DNA of 64,000 bases. Origin: Imperialibacter sp963977595 (lineage in GTDB: Bacteria > Bacteroidota > Bacteroidia > Cytophagales > Cyclobacteriaceae). A program made the translations under genes and the position numbers. Under the pieces are notes generated by a model, which was not told where the DNA came from, ran no database searches, and saw nothing but the letters and a program-made list of their open reading frames with translations. Position 1 is the stretch's first letter. Each line of letters starts with the position of its first letter. Below, in pieces: positions 27,601 to 36,687 of this stretch. Where the stretch lies: contig NZ_CP180355.1 of the NCBI RefSeq assembly GCF_048007035.1, forward strand, positions 2,108,001 through 2,172,000, given 5' to 3'.

Positions 27601-29792
27601 CAGCGCACAGGAAAATTGGGTAAATCGCCTTCCTTGTTACTCCAGGTGGCACCACCATCTTCGGTGTACCACACGGAAATCACACCGTAGTTCGAAAATG
27701 TCACCAGCAGATGACTTTCGTCCTGCCCCACTTCGATACAGGACACCCAGCCATTCGGAAACGAAGAACCTGTAATTTCCGCAGAGGCTGAAACGCCAGA
27801 GTTAGCTTTAGTAATTTTAAAAACCCGCCCGGCTTCCGTACCAACAAAAAGGGTCGTCGAGTTTCGGGTGTGGGGCGACACCCTCAAATGTGTGGCTTTG
27901 GTACCCAGACTTACAGCCAGATCGTTCCTGACCCACCCCGTCGGGCTATTAGAGAAACGTCCTATAGTTGACTCCGTTGATGCTGAGTAAAGAATATTCA
28001 GCTCGTCATCATAGTCAGTTGGATTGATAAACCGGCCAGTTTCATCATCAGACTCTACAGTTACGGCGGTTTGCCAGCTATTGTCGGTGAAATAATAATT
28101 GTTATTTGTGTAAGCAGCAAACTGCTCACTGCCATTGGTTTGATCAATGAAGGCGAACCCGCCATCGCCTCCGGAGACTTCGTCGGTAACGTTTACTCCC
28201 GCAGACTGGAATCGCTGCGTGCCATTGTCCTGAGCACCTGCCAAAAAGTAGTTCTTGGCTTTGTCCGGATGAACGGCAGCGGAATAAAACTGTGTAACAT
28301 TGTAGTCACTATTCCTACTCACAATCTTGTCGGTATTGGCTGGGTCAGAGAAATCACTTGTCCAGAATACCCCGCCATCATTCCCAAAAACAACCTCGTT
28401 TGAGCTTCCGGGCTTGAACTGGATAGCATGATGGTCGGCATGCACATAGGAATACGGCTTGCCACCCATGTTGGGATTGTTGGACCACTTTGATATCTGT
28501 TGCCATGTCTGGCCTGCATCAGTACTCATGTGAAGGTTTATTCCACCCACTACAATAGTGCTGTCGTCTTCGGGGTTCACTGCAGCAACCAAGTCATAAA
28601 AAGCCTGCCCCCTTGTGAAATCGTCAGCGTCAATGCCATTGTCATCATCATCCGGTAGCGTCATGTTTACCCAGGTAGCACCGGCGTCAGCCGTCCTCTT
28701 CATTTCAAAGATCTTGTAGTCCTTTTCGATAAGGGCATACGCCACAGTATCGGCCTCCGCAGAGGTAGCGAGTTCCACCCGGCCATCAAATTCGTTGACA
28801 GAAGCGGTATATACAGTCGACCATGATTCTCCGTCACTTGATCTGAGAACTAAACCACCGCCACTGCCCGATCCAGCAAAAGTGGTACCTGCCCAAATGG
28901 CTCCATCAGCACCAATCTCGATATCGCTTACCCCTGGTGGGTACGATTTGCCCGCAATATTCGGGAGCTGCTGAGTAAAAGAAGTTCCTCCGTCGACAGA
29001 TCGGAACAGACCTTCGCTATTTGACGCTCCACTTCTTCTGGCCACCGCTGCATAAACTTCGCTTGTGCCACCGTCATCTCTCACGACAATGTCGTTCACA
29101 AAAAGGAAGCTGGTGCTGGCAGTCAGTTGCGTCCACGTAGTGCCGCCATTGGTAGTCTTCCAAATGCCCTGCCCCCTTACAGCGTCAGCGTTGTACCAGC
29201 CCTCACCTGTACCCACATAAAAAGTCTCCGTATCATTCGGGTCATATGCAATGCAAGTAATTGCAAGGTTACTCCAAAAGTCATCGACCGCTGTCCACGG
29301 CGAGTTGCTACTCGTAATGTCACTGTTAAACCATAGGCCACCTGCTACTCCGCCCGCCCATACTTTCTTCCCTGTGCCATCATTAGGATCCCACATAAGA
29401 GCCCGGGTTCGTCCGCCCACATTTTTGGGGCCCCTTTCCAGCCACGGCGCTGCCGACTCTCCGGGAAGTGTGCCGTAAGTACGTGCACTTTTTTGATCCC
29501 TCATTATCTGTGGTAGCAATTCAGGAGTGGGCCTTTTAAGCGCAGGATCCATCGTCATTAGGAAGTCCTGCTGCATTCTCTCTGCCGGGCCGCTCCTCTC
29601 CTTGTCCTCCTCGCTATTGCCTTTTGAACGCTGCGCTCCTTTTTGATTTTGGTTGTAGGGATGCTCCCTTATGAAGGCCTCGTAAGCGATTCGTGAATCA
29701 ACTGGCCGGTTTTCCTCTTGAACAAAAAGGACGGTTGAGCCTACAAAAAATAAAAATAACAGGCCATTGAGATAGTGCTTCCTCTTTATCAT
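24654..29792 (-). CDS. Large T9SS-secreted multidomain protein (BNR, PKD, FN3, CARDB, sorting domain)
   Basis: 1712-residue secreted protein. A signal peptide is followed by a propeller region of sortilin/BNR-type repeats (about 100-780; repeated motifs such as SVDGGTSFTQ, TTNGGTTWTQL, TEDGGATWSN). Then come three PKD domains (about 806-1060, each with SWAWTFDGGTP or a variant), a jelly-roll-like domain (about 1065-1225), three FN3 domains (about 1235-1510), a CARDB-like domain and a C-terminal type A sorting domain (about 1634-1712: VYPNPTTAVVNV ... SGVYLLTI). The sorting domain marks it for export by the type IX system and surface attachment or release. No catalytic residues could be assigned; it may be an adhesin or a glycan-acting protein. 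Confidence 0.9.
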   Translation of the reverse strand: MIKRKHYLNGLLFLFFVGSTVLFVQEENRPVDSRIAYEAFIREHPYNQNQKGAQRSKGNSEEDKERSGPAERMQQDFLMTMDPALKRPTPELLPQIMRDQKSARTYGTLPGESAAPWLERGPKNVGGRTRALMWDPNDGTGKKVWAGGVAGGLWFNSDITSSNSPWTAVDDFWSNLAITCIAYDPNDTETFYVGTGEGWYNADAVRGQGIWKTTNGGTTWTQLTASTSFLFVNDIVVRDDGGTSEVYAAVARRSGASNSEGLFRSVDGGTSFTQQLPNIAGKSYPPGVSDIEIGADGAIWAGTTFAGSGSGGGLVLRSSDGESWSTVYTASVNEFDGRVELATSAEADTVAYALIEKDYKIFEMKRTADAGATWVNMTLPDDDDNGIDADDFTRGQAFYDLVAAVNPEDDSTIVVGGINLHMSTDAGQTWQQISKWSNNPNMGGKPYSYVHADHHAIQFKPGSSNEVVFGNDGGVFWTSDFSDPANTDKIVSRNSDYNVTQFYSAAVHPDKAKNYFLAGAQDNGTQRFQSAGVNVTDEVSGGDGGFAFIDQTNGSEQFAAYTNNNYYFTDNSWQTAVTVESDDETGRFINPTDYDDELNILYSASTESTIGRFSNSPTGWVRNDLAVSLGTKATHLRVSPHTRNSTTLFVGTEAGRVFKITKANSGVSASAEITGSSFPNGWVSCIEVGQDESHLLVTFSNYGVISVWYTEDGGATWSNKEGDLPNFPVRWAMFNPTNFDEVILATEMGIWGTKSVTAASPTWAQFSNGLANVRVDMLQMRDSDFEVIAATHGRGLYSSSIFAGQSSLTANFVAKNRATEKNTAVEFVDRSKGATSWAWTFDGGTPATSTSQNPSVTYATDGAYTVTLVSKNASGATSTKTIEGYVQVGPVDDGPIEALFTSDIQTVVQGNTVKFTNASKGMPESVIWFFEGGTPSASTEQNPTVKYETTGSFDVELVVFKEGEQNKILKANYVTVSADNSTLKAKFKVNTPTVFVGNQIKFTDISTGGATSWAWTFEGGTPSISSSQNPVVVYNTSGKFNVTLKVTKGAETNTLTIEDHVGVYVSTGIEFSDGVIDSYYSNANPDFTGLYGGECDAFFTNRRLLAPTNVNGNTDTFVSLPLGSYVTVEFTDNVIINAPGQDDIFIRECEGVNEYANVYVSANGVDFSFIGTAIGTNSSNVTTTFDLETINFQEPVTAIKVIGLDLGGASPGFDLLSVSGIAGAIIGNDPPLAPTLLTAEAKPSEVKLSWEDNAIDEAGFFVERSTNGTTFTKIKDLPVNASSYTSGGLTEATKYFFRVAATNKNGDSDYSNVVEVTTTEFTIEAPTGLNVIANTSVSVVLDWVDNSDDEESFEIQRSEDNDQFITLGTIGADTISFDDLSLVPSSTYFYKVKGVNATGESDYTEVVEIKTLDPLEAPTSLTLDKATGRKVVLSWADNSTRETAFIVERAVGNGAFATLTELEADVTEFTDDAVLELTDYKYRLYAVNDVLEVSSKTTSLLVSTPEKGFADLTITDLNAPVSQSAKEITLGATVSNLSDDPTEGAFEVSFYLSKDENLSLADEFLGAVAFEEMEDGAEQTASGTFDMVILTAGEYFIIAVVDEESVIEEKDEANNKKSASIILTEVLSVADDLQQNIKVYPNPTTAVVNVTSEAGKIGPFNIRLTDLSGKLLKVQAKVEGTTRIDMTDLPSGVYLLTIQKEGSQYSTRILKR

Positions 29793-29911
29793 AAGGGGTA
29801 GGGTTAGTAAAATTCCAGGTTACAGTAAAAATCAATGCAACAAATTACTAGGTTTAGGGCCAATAAGAAATACTCCAAAAAAAGTATTTACGAAACTCTA
29901 ATTTGTACGAA

Positions 29912-30496
29912 ATGAAGTCACTTTGTGTGTTTTGTGGTTCTGCTGAAGGAAAAGACCCTCAGTTTGTGGCTCAGGCACAAATTCTCGGAAAACTGATGGC
30001 CAGCCGAAACATTGAGCTGATTTATGGTGGGTCTCAAATAGGCATCATGGGTGCTGTAGCCAATAGCTGCATGAGAGCAAGTGGAAAGGTCACAGGAGTA
30101 ATCCCAAATTTTCTGGCCAGTAAGGAGATCGCCCACACGGGTGTTACCAAACTTATCAGGGTAGAGTCGATGCATGAGAGGAAGACCATCATGTCGCAAC
30201 TTTCAGAGGGCTTCATAGCCTTGCCGGGTGGGTTCGGTACGCTTGAGGAGCTTTGCGAAATACTCACCTGGCGTCAACTGGGCCTCATTCATGCCCCTAT
30301 TGGCATCCTCAATACTAACGGATACTACGACTATTTGCACCAGCTCTTCGCTCACATGACGGTGAATGGTCTGCTGAAAAAGGTGAATTTCGACTTTGTG
30401 ATCTGGGAAACTGACCCTGCCCGCCTGCTTGATAAAATGGTTGGAGCAGCCAGTGAACTTTCTGCCCGGAAGCCGTCAGGCCTCAGCAAGTCCTGA
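29912..30496 (+). CDS. LOG-family (TIGR00730) nucleotide phosphoribohydrolase
   Basis: 194-residue Rossmann-fold protein. It begins KSLCVFCGSAEGKDP and carries the family motif PGGFGTLEE with the preceding MHERK, the residues that bind the nucleotide monophosphate. Members hydrolyse N6-modified or plain AMP to base plus ribose 5-phosphate; plant relatives activate cytokinins, but most bacterial ones act on purine nucleotides. ATG at 29912 is preferred to a TTG three codons earlier. It converges with thrC with a 5-bp gap and a shared stem-loop. Confidence 0.92.
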   Translation: MKSLCVFCGSAEGKDPQFVAQAQILGKLMASRNIELIYGGSQIGIMGAVANSCMRASGKVTGVIPNFLASKEIAHTGVTKLIRVESMHERKTIMSQLSEGFIALPGGFGTLEELCEILTWRQLGLIHAPIGILNTNGYYDYLHQLFAHMTVNGLLKKVNFDFVIWETDPARLLDKMVGAASELSARKPSGLSKS

Positions 30497-30523
30497 AAAG
30501 CTTAGTTCATCAAAAAGCTTTTC
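30495..30523. terminator. Stem-loop spanning both stops of convergent genes
   Basis: Perfect 9-bp inverted repeat GAAAAGCTT / AAGCTTTTC with an 11-base loop. It contains the stop codons of both the LOG gene and thrC and the last thrC codons, and could end transcription from either side. Confidence 0.55.
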
Positions 30524-31797
30524 AAAGCATCGAGGCTGGCTTCCATTTTCACTGACTTTTTGGGCTTCTCCATCGTCTCTTTCAGCACTTCGGGGATTTC
30601 CACTTTCCCACCAAGCACTTTGTCCACCACGTCGTAGAATTTAGCCGGGTGAGCTGTGGCCAGAAATACTCCCGTCTTGCCTGGATGGCTTTTCAGATAG
30701 TCTTTGGCTCCCAAATAGCCGATGGCGCTATGTGGGCAAAGCAGGTATTCCTCGTTTTCAAAGACCTCCTTCATGGCCTGCGACGTTTGAGCATCCGTAT
30801 ACCATGCCCCTGAAATATCCCGGTTGATCTTGTCATAGCTTCCTCCATACAATGCCTGCACCCGTGGAAAGTTACTAGGGTTGCCCACATCCATGGCATT
30901 GCTAATTGTTTTCACAGAAGGCTTTGGCTGAAACTTTTCCGTCAGCAAATAATCGGGCACAATGTGATTGGCATTCGTTGCAGCCACAAAGTGGTCGATA
31001 GGCAATCCCATTTTCTTTGCAATAAGGCCTCCACACAAATTCCCGAAGTTGCCAGACGGCGTACAGAAAAACACTGGCTTGCGGTCGCTGTGCAACATCG
31101 ACCAGGCATAGTGGTAATAGAACGATTGAGGGATCAGCCTCGCTATGTTGATGGAATTGGCTGAGGTAAAATGTCGCACCTTGTTCAGCTCTTTGTCGAG
31201 GAAAGCCTGCTTTACCATGCGCTGGCAGTCGTCGAACGTGCCATCAACCTCCAGCGCCTTCACATTTTGGCCTATCGTTGTTAGCTGCTTCTCCTGAATC
31301 TCACTCACCTTGCCGCTAGGATAAAGGATCACCACATTGATGCCCGGAATACCCAGGAAGCCGTGGGCAACTGCACTACCTGTATCGCCAGAGGTGGCGA
31401 CAAGGATGGTAATTTCCTTTTGCTTTTTCTCCAAAAAATGACCCATTACACGACTCATGAACCTGGCGCCAAAGTCTTTGAAAGCCAGCGTAGGCCCATG
31501 AAAAAGCTCAAGACCAAATATGTTGTCTTCTACCTGATGAAGCTCTATCGGAAAATTCATTGCGTCGTAAATGATCTTCTCCAGGTCTTTTCTTCCTATT
31601 TCATCACCAATCAAGGTATCCGTTACATCCAAGGCCATCTCCTGAAAAGACATGTCCTCCAGCCCTTCGAAAAATTTGGCAGAAAGTGCCGGAATGGCTT
31701 TTGGCATATAAAGCCCGTTGTCGTCAGGGAGTCCTTTAAAAACCGCCTCTTCAAAACTTACTTCGGGAGATTGCTTATTGGTGCTGTATAACTTCAT
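30502..31797 (-). CDS. thrC: Threonine synthase
   Basis: 431-residue PLP enzyme converting O-phosphohomoserine to threonine, the last step of the pathway. The PLP lysine lies in FHGPTLAFKDFGARF and the phosphate-binding glycine-rich loop in VATSGDTGSAVAHG. The N-terminal MKLYSTNKQSPEVSFEEAV is typical of the fold-II bacterial form. The start ATG lies 2 bases after the thrB stop, so translation is probably coupled. It is the last gene of thrABC, followed by the convergent stem-loop. Confidence 0.97.
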   Translation of the reverse strand: MKLYSTNKQSPEVSFEEAVFKGLPDDNGLYMPKAIPALSAKFFEGLEDMSFQEMALDVTDTLIGDEIGRKDLEKIIYDAMNFPIELHQVEDNIFGLELFHGPTLAFKDFGARFMSRVMGHFLEKKQKEITILVATSGDTGSAVAHGFLGIPGINVVILYPSGKVSEIQEKQLTTIGQNVKALEVDGTFDDCQRMVKQAFLDKELNKVRHFTSANSINIARLIPQSFYYHYAWSMLHSDRKPVFFCTPSGNFGNLCGGLIAKKMGLPIDHFVAATNANHIVPDYLLTEKFQPKPSVKTISNAMDVGNPSNFPRVQALYGGSYDKINRDISGAWYTDAQTSQAMKEVFENEEYLLCPHSAIGYLGAKDYLKSHPGKTGVFLATAHPAKFYDVVDKVLGGKVEIPEVLKETMEKPKKSVKMEASLDALKSFLMN

Positions 31798-31799
31798 TT

Positions 31800-32735
31800 T
31801 CAATCTAATATTTTAGGACCTGCGGTATTCACTTCAGAAATGTAGAGGTTAGCCGATATGCCTCGCTTTTTAAGAATGCTTTCCATGACTGCTCCCGCTT
31901 TTGTTATTGCCTCCAATCCATCAGCCAGGGCAAACATGGCCGGGCCGGAGCCTGAAATGCCAAAACCAATGACCCCTTCGGAAGACAAAGCAGCTTCTTT
32001 GATTTCGTAGAAATACGGGATCAATGAAGCCCTTTTTGGCTCCACAATCTCATCTATCAGTGCTCGGCGCATTAAACCAAGGTCGTTGGTGTATAGCGCT
32101 GAAACAAAGCCTGCTAAATTACCGGCGTACTTTACTGAAGCTTTCATGGCCACCTCTTTTGGCAAAATCGCTCTTGCATCACCTGTCGACACCTCCACTG
32201 CGGGGTGCAAAACTGCCACATACATATTCGGCGGCACCGGCAAAGAAAGCACTTCCAATGGTTCGTAGCTTTTAACCAACGTAATGCCTCCGAGCAGCGA
32301 CGGCGCCACATTGTCGGCATGGCCACTGCCACAGGCAATGCGCTCACCTTCCACGGCGAAGGGCAGCAAGTCCCTTTGGCTCATCGGCCTCCCCAGCAAC
32401 TCGTTGACAGCAAAAACACCAGCTACGGCACTGGCTGCACTGGAGCCCATGCCACTTCCGAAAGGCATTTTCTTGTGAAGAGAAATCTCGATGCCTCCCC
32501 GGTAATCAATTGCCTGCAAGAACTGGTTGGCTGAAATGCCCGCCGTGTTTTTTGATGCATCTTTTGACAGCCGCCCTTCGTCCCCTTCGATGGAGACGAT
32601 AGTTACCCCACTTCCGCTTGTTTTTTTAGCCACCAGCTCATCTCCCGGGCCATTGATGGCGAGTCCAAGAATATCGAAGCCACAGGTTAAATTGGCCACA
32701 GTAGCTGGGGCAAACACTTTGATACTATCCGCCAT
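31800..32735 (-). CDS. thrB: Homoserine kinase
   Basis: 311-residue GHMP kinase that phosphorylates homoserine. The N-terminal APATVANLTCGFDILGLA and the ATP loop PFGSGMGSSAASAVAG are characteristic, as is the late GFGISGSGPAMFAL. The start at 32735 (MADSIKVFAP) matches the family; it overlaps the end of thrA by 11 bp. A longer frame reaching 32798 lies wholly inside thrA and is unlikely to be used. Confidence 0.96.
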   Translation of the reverse strand: MADSIKVFAPATVANLTCGFDILGLAINGPGDELVAKKTSGSGVTIVSIEGDEGRLSKDASKNTAGISANQFLQAIDYRGGIEISLHKKMPFGSGMGSSAASAVAGVFAVNELLGRPMSQRDLLPFAVEGERIACGSGHADNVAPSLLGGITLVKSYEPLEVLSLPVPPNMYVAVLHPAVEVSTGDARAILPKEVAMKASVKYAGNLAGFVSALYTNDLGLMRRALIDEIVEPKRASLIPYFYEIKEAALSSEGVIGFGISGSGPAMFALADGLEAITKAGAVMESILKKRGISANLYISEVNTAGPKILD

Positions 32736-35217
32736 AGCCGCCTGCAAATTTGTAATTGTCCTGGATAAAGTGATTGCTGATGCTGATGATCTCTGCAAAA
32801 ACGCCTGCCGAAGTCACTTCTGCTCCGGCGCCCGGCCCTTTTACCACCAATGGCCTTTCAAAATACCTTTGGGTGGTGAAGGAAATAATGTTGTCGCTGC
32901 CGGAAAGGCTGTAAAACGGATGTTCGGCATCGACTGCTTGCAGCGAAATAGAAGCTTTTCCCTCCTCTACCTTGGCAATAAAACGCAGCTTCTTCCCTTC
33001 GTCCATCGCCTTCTTTCTCATGGCTTCCAGTCTGCCGTCTTCTTTTTTGAGTTCTTCAAAAAAGGAGTCAATGTTTGGCGCCTTGAAACAAGCATCAGAC
33101 AAAATAGGCTCCAGCTTCACATCTTTGATGTCGAGTTTCTGGCCTGCCTCTCGTCCTAAGATCAATATCTTTCTCGCCACGTCCATTCCGTTCAGGTCGT
33201 CTCTCGGGTCGGGTTCGGTCAGCCCTTTGCTGCGGGCCTCCGTTACCACCTGGCTGAATGGCACCCCCTCTTTGAAGCTGTTGAATATATAGGAAAGCGT
33301 GCCCGACAAGATGCCTTCAATTTTGATGATCTTATCGCCGCTGTACTTCAAATCATTGAGCGTGTTGATGACGGGAAGTCCGGCACCCACGTTCGTTTCG
33401 TACATGAATTTCACACCGTGTTTGGCCGCCTGCTTCTTTAGCTTTTCGTAAAAAGCCAGTGGGCCGGAGTTGGCCAGCTTGTTTGGCGTAACGATAGAAA
33501 TGCTGGACTCCAAAATATCTTCGTAAAACTCGATCACTTTAGCGCTCGACGTGCAGTCGATAAACACCGAATTGGCCAGGTTCATAGATTCCATTTTTTC
33601 TATGAACGCTGAAAGTTCTATGCCCTTTCCTGGCTTGTCCACAAGCTTGCGCCAAGTGTTAAGGTCAATGCCGCCTTCATCAAAAGCCATGTGACGTGAG
33701 TTGGCAATACCCACAACATTGATTTTCAGTGACCGTTCCTCCATGAGGTAGGCCGCTTGTGCCTTGATTTGCTCAATAAGCGTGCTGCCTATCAGTCCGG
33801 TGCCCACAAGAAACACATTGAGCGATTTTCTATCTGAAAGAAAGAAGGTTTCGTGCAATGAATTGAGTGCCTTGGAAATATTGGCCCGGTTGATCACCAC
33901 GGATACGTTGAGCTCCGAAGAACCCTGGGCAATGGCTACCACGTTGATACCGTTTCTGCCGAATGCCTGGAAAAGCTTGCCCGCAATGCCAGGCGTATTC
34001 TTCATATTTTCACCAATAACAGCGACTATAGATAAGTCTTCTTCAGCCTGGATTCTATCTATCTCTCTGTTTTTAATCTCCTGGGCAAATTCCTCTTTCA
34101 ATACGTCTCTGGCAATGGTTCCGTCCTTTGGGCTCACCGCAAAAGTGATGGAGTGCTCGGATGAGGCCTGCGTGATGAGGACGATGTTCACATTCTTCCT
34201 GGCAAGTGCTCCAAAAAGCCTCGATGCCACCCCCGGCACACCCGCAATGCCGCCACCTATCAGGCTCACAAGCGACATGTTTTCAATGGAAGAAATGCCT
34301 TTAACAGGGTACTTTTTTCCAGTGCTTTGCTGCGTAATTAAGGTGCCCTCAAAAGCCGGGTTAAACGTGTTTCTTATTCGTAATGGAATCTTCTTTGAAA
34401 TGGCTGGCTGCAGCGTGGGCGGGTAAATAACCTTGGCACCAAAATGTGACATTTCCATCGCCTCCACATAGCTTAGGCTCGTCATTGAGTAAGCTTCTCT
34501 CACCTTGCGTGGATCGGCAGTCATCACGCCGTCAACATCGGTCCAAATCTCCACCTCATCGGCGTCCAATGCAGCAGCCAAAATGGAGGCAGTGTAGTCG
34601 GAGCCGCCACGGCCAAGTGTGGTGGTTTCATTTTGTGCAGTGCTGGCAATAAAACCTGTAGCTACCACCATCGACTTGTTCCCTTCAAAGAAGCCTTTCA
34701 CCAAAGCATTGGTTTCCTTGAAATTAACCTTCGATCCGCCGAAATGATTGTCCGTTCTGATCACCCGGCGGGTATCCAGAAACGTGGAGTTGATTCCAAT
34801 CTTTTGCAGATACAGTGTAATTATGTTGGCTGAAAGCCGCTCACCAAAGCTCTGTATCAAATCCAGCGATCGAACGGAAAGCTCTTTGATAAGGAACACC
34901 CCGTGAAGCATGTCCTTCAACTCAGCGAAAAGCTTGTCAATGGTGTCCCGCCCCTCCGGGTGGAGTTTGTTATCATTGAGGCGCTTCATGGTGTCGAGGT
35001 GCAGTAGACGCAGTCGCTCCAAATCCACCAGGTACGACTCATCGCCAGAAACTGCCACATCACCAAGCGCAATAAGCCGGTTGGTAACACCGCTCATGGC
35101 AGAAACTACCACGGCTACTTCGGTTCCCTGCTGTTGGTAATCCCGAAGGATAGCCGCCACCTTTCGTATATTTTCCGAGGACCCCACTGAAGTGCCTCCG
35201 AACTTTAAGACTTTCAT
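32725..35217 (-). CDS. thrA: Bifunctional aspartokinase / homoserine dehydrogenase
   Basis: 830-residue fusion enzyme catalysing the first and third steps of threonine synthesis. The aspartokinase domain (about 1-290) starts KVLKFGGTSVGSSENI. Regulatory ACT domains follow (about 305-460, with GVPGVASRLFGAL and NTPGIAGKLFQAFG). The homoserine dehydrogenase domain from about residue 470 has the nucleotide loop LVGTGLIGSTLIEQ and the catalytic region GILSGTLSYIFNS. The chain is full length for ThrA. It leads the thrABC operon; feedback control through the ACT domains is expected from the family. Confidence 0.97.
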   Translation of the reverse strand: MKVLKFGGTSVGSSENIRKVAAILRDYQQQGTEVAVVVSAMSGVTNRLIALGDVAVSGDESYLVDLERLRLLHLDTMKRLNDNKLHPEGRDTIDKLFAELKDMLHGVFLIKELSVRSLDLIQSFGERLSANIITLYLQKIGINSTFLDTRRVIRTDNHFGGSKVNFKETNALVKGFFEGNKSMVVATGFIASTAQNETTTLGRGGSDYTASILAAALDADEVEIWTDVDGVMTADPRKVREAYSMTSLSYVEAMEMSHFGAKVIYPPTLQPAISKKIPLRIRNTFNPAFEGTLITQQSTGKKYPVKGISSIENMSLVSLIGGGIAGVPGVASRLFGALARKNVNIVLITQASSEHSITFAVSPKDGTIARDVLKEEFAQEIKNREIDRIQAEEDLSIVAVIGENMKNTPGIAGKLFQAFGRNGINVVAIAQGSSELNVSVVINRANISKALNSLHETFFLSDRKSLNVFLVGTGLIGSTLIEQIKAQAAYLMEERSLKINVVGIANSRHMAFDEGGIDLNTWRKLVDKPGKGIELSAFIEKMESMNLANSVFIDCTSSAKVIEFYEDILESSISIVTPNKLANSGPLAFYEKLKKQAAKHGVKFMYETNVGAGLPVINTLNDLKYSGDKIIKIEGILSGTLSYIFNSFKEGVPFSQVVTEARSKGLTEPDPRDDLNGMDVARKILILGREAGQKLDIKDVKLEPILSDACFKAPNIDSFFEELKKEDGRLEAMRKKAMDEGKKLRFIAKVEEGKASISLQAVDAEHPFYSLSGSDNIISFTTQRYFERPLVVKGPGAGAEVTSAGVFAEIISISNHFIQDNYKFAGGYGG

Positions 35218-35527
35218 AAATTCGCAAAAAATTTAGTCCACAGACAGTCCACACTGACCAATCATCTTTTGTTTCGAGGAAGATTTATCACTGATTTCGA
35301 CCGTCAAAAATAGGAATCGGCAAATTTGATAAAAGAATTACCAAAAAGAGAATGAAGTTGGGAAAAAACAGGTACAACGGTTTGATATTGCAAAATAATG
35401 AACCAAATGACGACCACTACGGGCGCTTAGGCAGATAGATGTTATGCTATACCGCTGGCAATGCCAACTAACGGGGCTAATAATACGTCTATTAGCCGAT
35501 AGAAATAATGGAAAATGCCCGGGAAGT
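35218..35527. other. Intergenic region between thrA and the DUF4249 gene
   Basis: About 310 bases between divergent genes. No exact TAnnTTTG promoter was found for either side, and no threonine-rich leader peptide. The only clear structure is a perfect 8-bp inverted repeat GGCTAATA / TATTAGCC (35475-35497, 7-base loop), which would lie in the leader of the DUF4249 gene. It could be an operator or an RNA hairpin. Confidence 0.5.
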
Positions 35528-36652
35528 ATGATCGACCTGCTTAAACGAATGATAACCAGACGACACGTCACCCTTTCTCTAACGTTAATTTTGGTCGGTT
35601 GCATAGAGCCAATCGAGCCAGAGCTGGGGGTTTTTGATTATCTCATGGTCGTTGAAGGTCATGTCTCCAATCTCGATGAGGCCAATACTGTCAGGCTTTC
35701 ACGCACCAAACCACTCAGTGTGGAATATGGTGGAGTTGAAGTTGGCGCTCTGGTGTATGTTGAAGGCCAGGAGGGCGCTAAATTTTACTTTGAAGAGACC
35801 AGCCCGGGAATCTACCAGAGTGACCCCGCATGTTTTGTTGGCCAAACGGGCAACTCGTATGCTTTGCATATCGAAACTCTTTACGGCGAGACCTACCAAT
35901 CCAAGCCCATTTTGCTCAACACTGCGCCAGACATCGATAGCTTATACTTTGAAAGAGAACGGCGGCTAACTAATGAAGGGACCACCAAAGACGGTATTAA
36001 AATACTTCTCGATTCGCATGACCCTGAAGGGCTCACCCAGTACTTCCGCTATGAATGGGAAGAGACGTACCAAATCAAAGTTCCCTACCCACAGGATATC
36101 AGTGTGTGGGTTTGCTACAACACCGAGACAAACTCCAATATTATTACGGCAAATACCAGTCAGCTCAAAGAGTCAAGAGTCAGCCAACTCGAAATAAAGT
36201 ATATAAGCACAGAGGGCTACCAGCTTCGCTCCTTGTACAGGTTGTTGGTTCGTCAATATGCCCTCAGCAGCACTGGTATAAAGTACTGGACTGAACTCAA
36301 AAAAATTTCTGAGAGCCAGGGTACACTCTTCGATCCGCTACCGTACGATTTGCCAAGCAATCTCTTCAATCCTAACAATCCCGACGAACAGGTGATCGGC
36401 TTTTTTGATGTGGGTGCTGTAACCGAAAAAGAAATTTACATCGACAGAAGCCAGCTTTTGGACTTAGATTTTGCTTCCGATGGGTGTTCTTCGAAGCTCG
36501 TGGAGGTATCTGGCGGTGGAAGTCCGCCGGCTGGCTATTGCCTCGCAAGTCAGGGGCCATATGGGTCGGGCATTAATTATTACGCCCCAGAGTACTGTTG
36601 CGACTGTCGACTATATGGTGAGCTGGACGAGCCGGAGTTTTGGCCGAATTAA
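35528..36652 (+). CDS. DUF4249 lipoprotein
   Basis: 374-residue lipoprotein with signal and lipobox TLILVGC, followed by IEPIEPELG and the family opening LMVVEGHVSN. DUF4249 proteins are usually encoded next to TonB-dependent receptors and may act as their surface partners; no receptor lies nearby here, so this copy is an orphan. The C-terminus is cysteine-rich (six or more Cys in the last 60 residues, including YCCDCRLYG). The frame is open 28 codons upstream of the chosen ATG, but without a signal peptide. Confidence 0.86.
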   Translation: MIDLLKRMITRRHVTLSLTLILVGCIEPIEPELGVFDYLMVVEGHVSNLDEANTVRLSRTKPLSVEYGGVEVGALVYVEGQEGAKFYFEETSPGIYQSDPACFVGQTGNSYALHIETLYGETYQSKPILLNTAPDIDSLYFERERRLTNEGTTKDGIKILLDSHDPEGLTQYFRYEWEETYQIKVPYPQDISVWVCYNTETNSNIITANTSQLKESRVSQLEIKYISTEGYQLRSLYRLLVRQYALSSTGIKYWTELKKISESQGTLFDPLPYDLPSNLFNPNNPDEQVIGFFDVGAVTEKEIYIDRSQLLDLDFASDGCSSKLVEVSGGGSPPAGYCLASQGPYGSGINYYAPEYCCDCRLYGELDEPEFWPN

Positions 36653-36687
36653 GGGTATATTTGTCGGACAGCGTATTGAGAGTACAC

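Noticed and set aside
24654..29792. BNR-like repeats as a sialidase
   Set aside because: The repeats are of the sortilin/Vps10 type and no sialidase catalytic arginines or FRIP motif were found.
35218..35440. Threonine/isoleucine attenuator leader before thrA
   Set aside because: No short frame rich in Thr or Ile codons and no convincing terminator/antiterminator pair.
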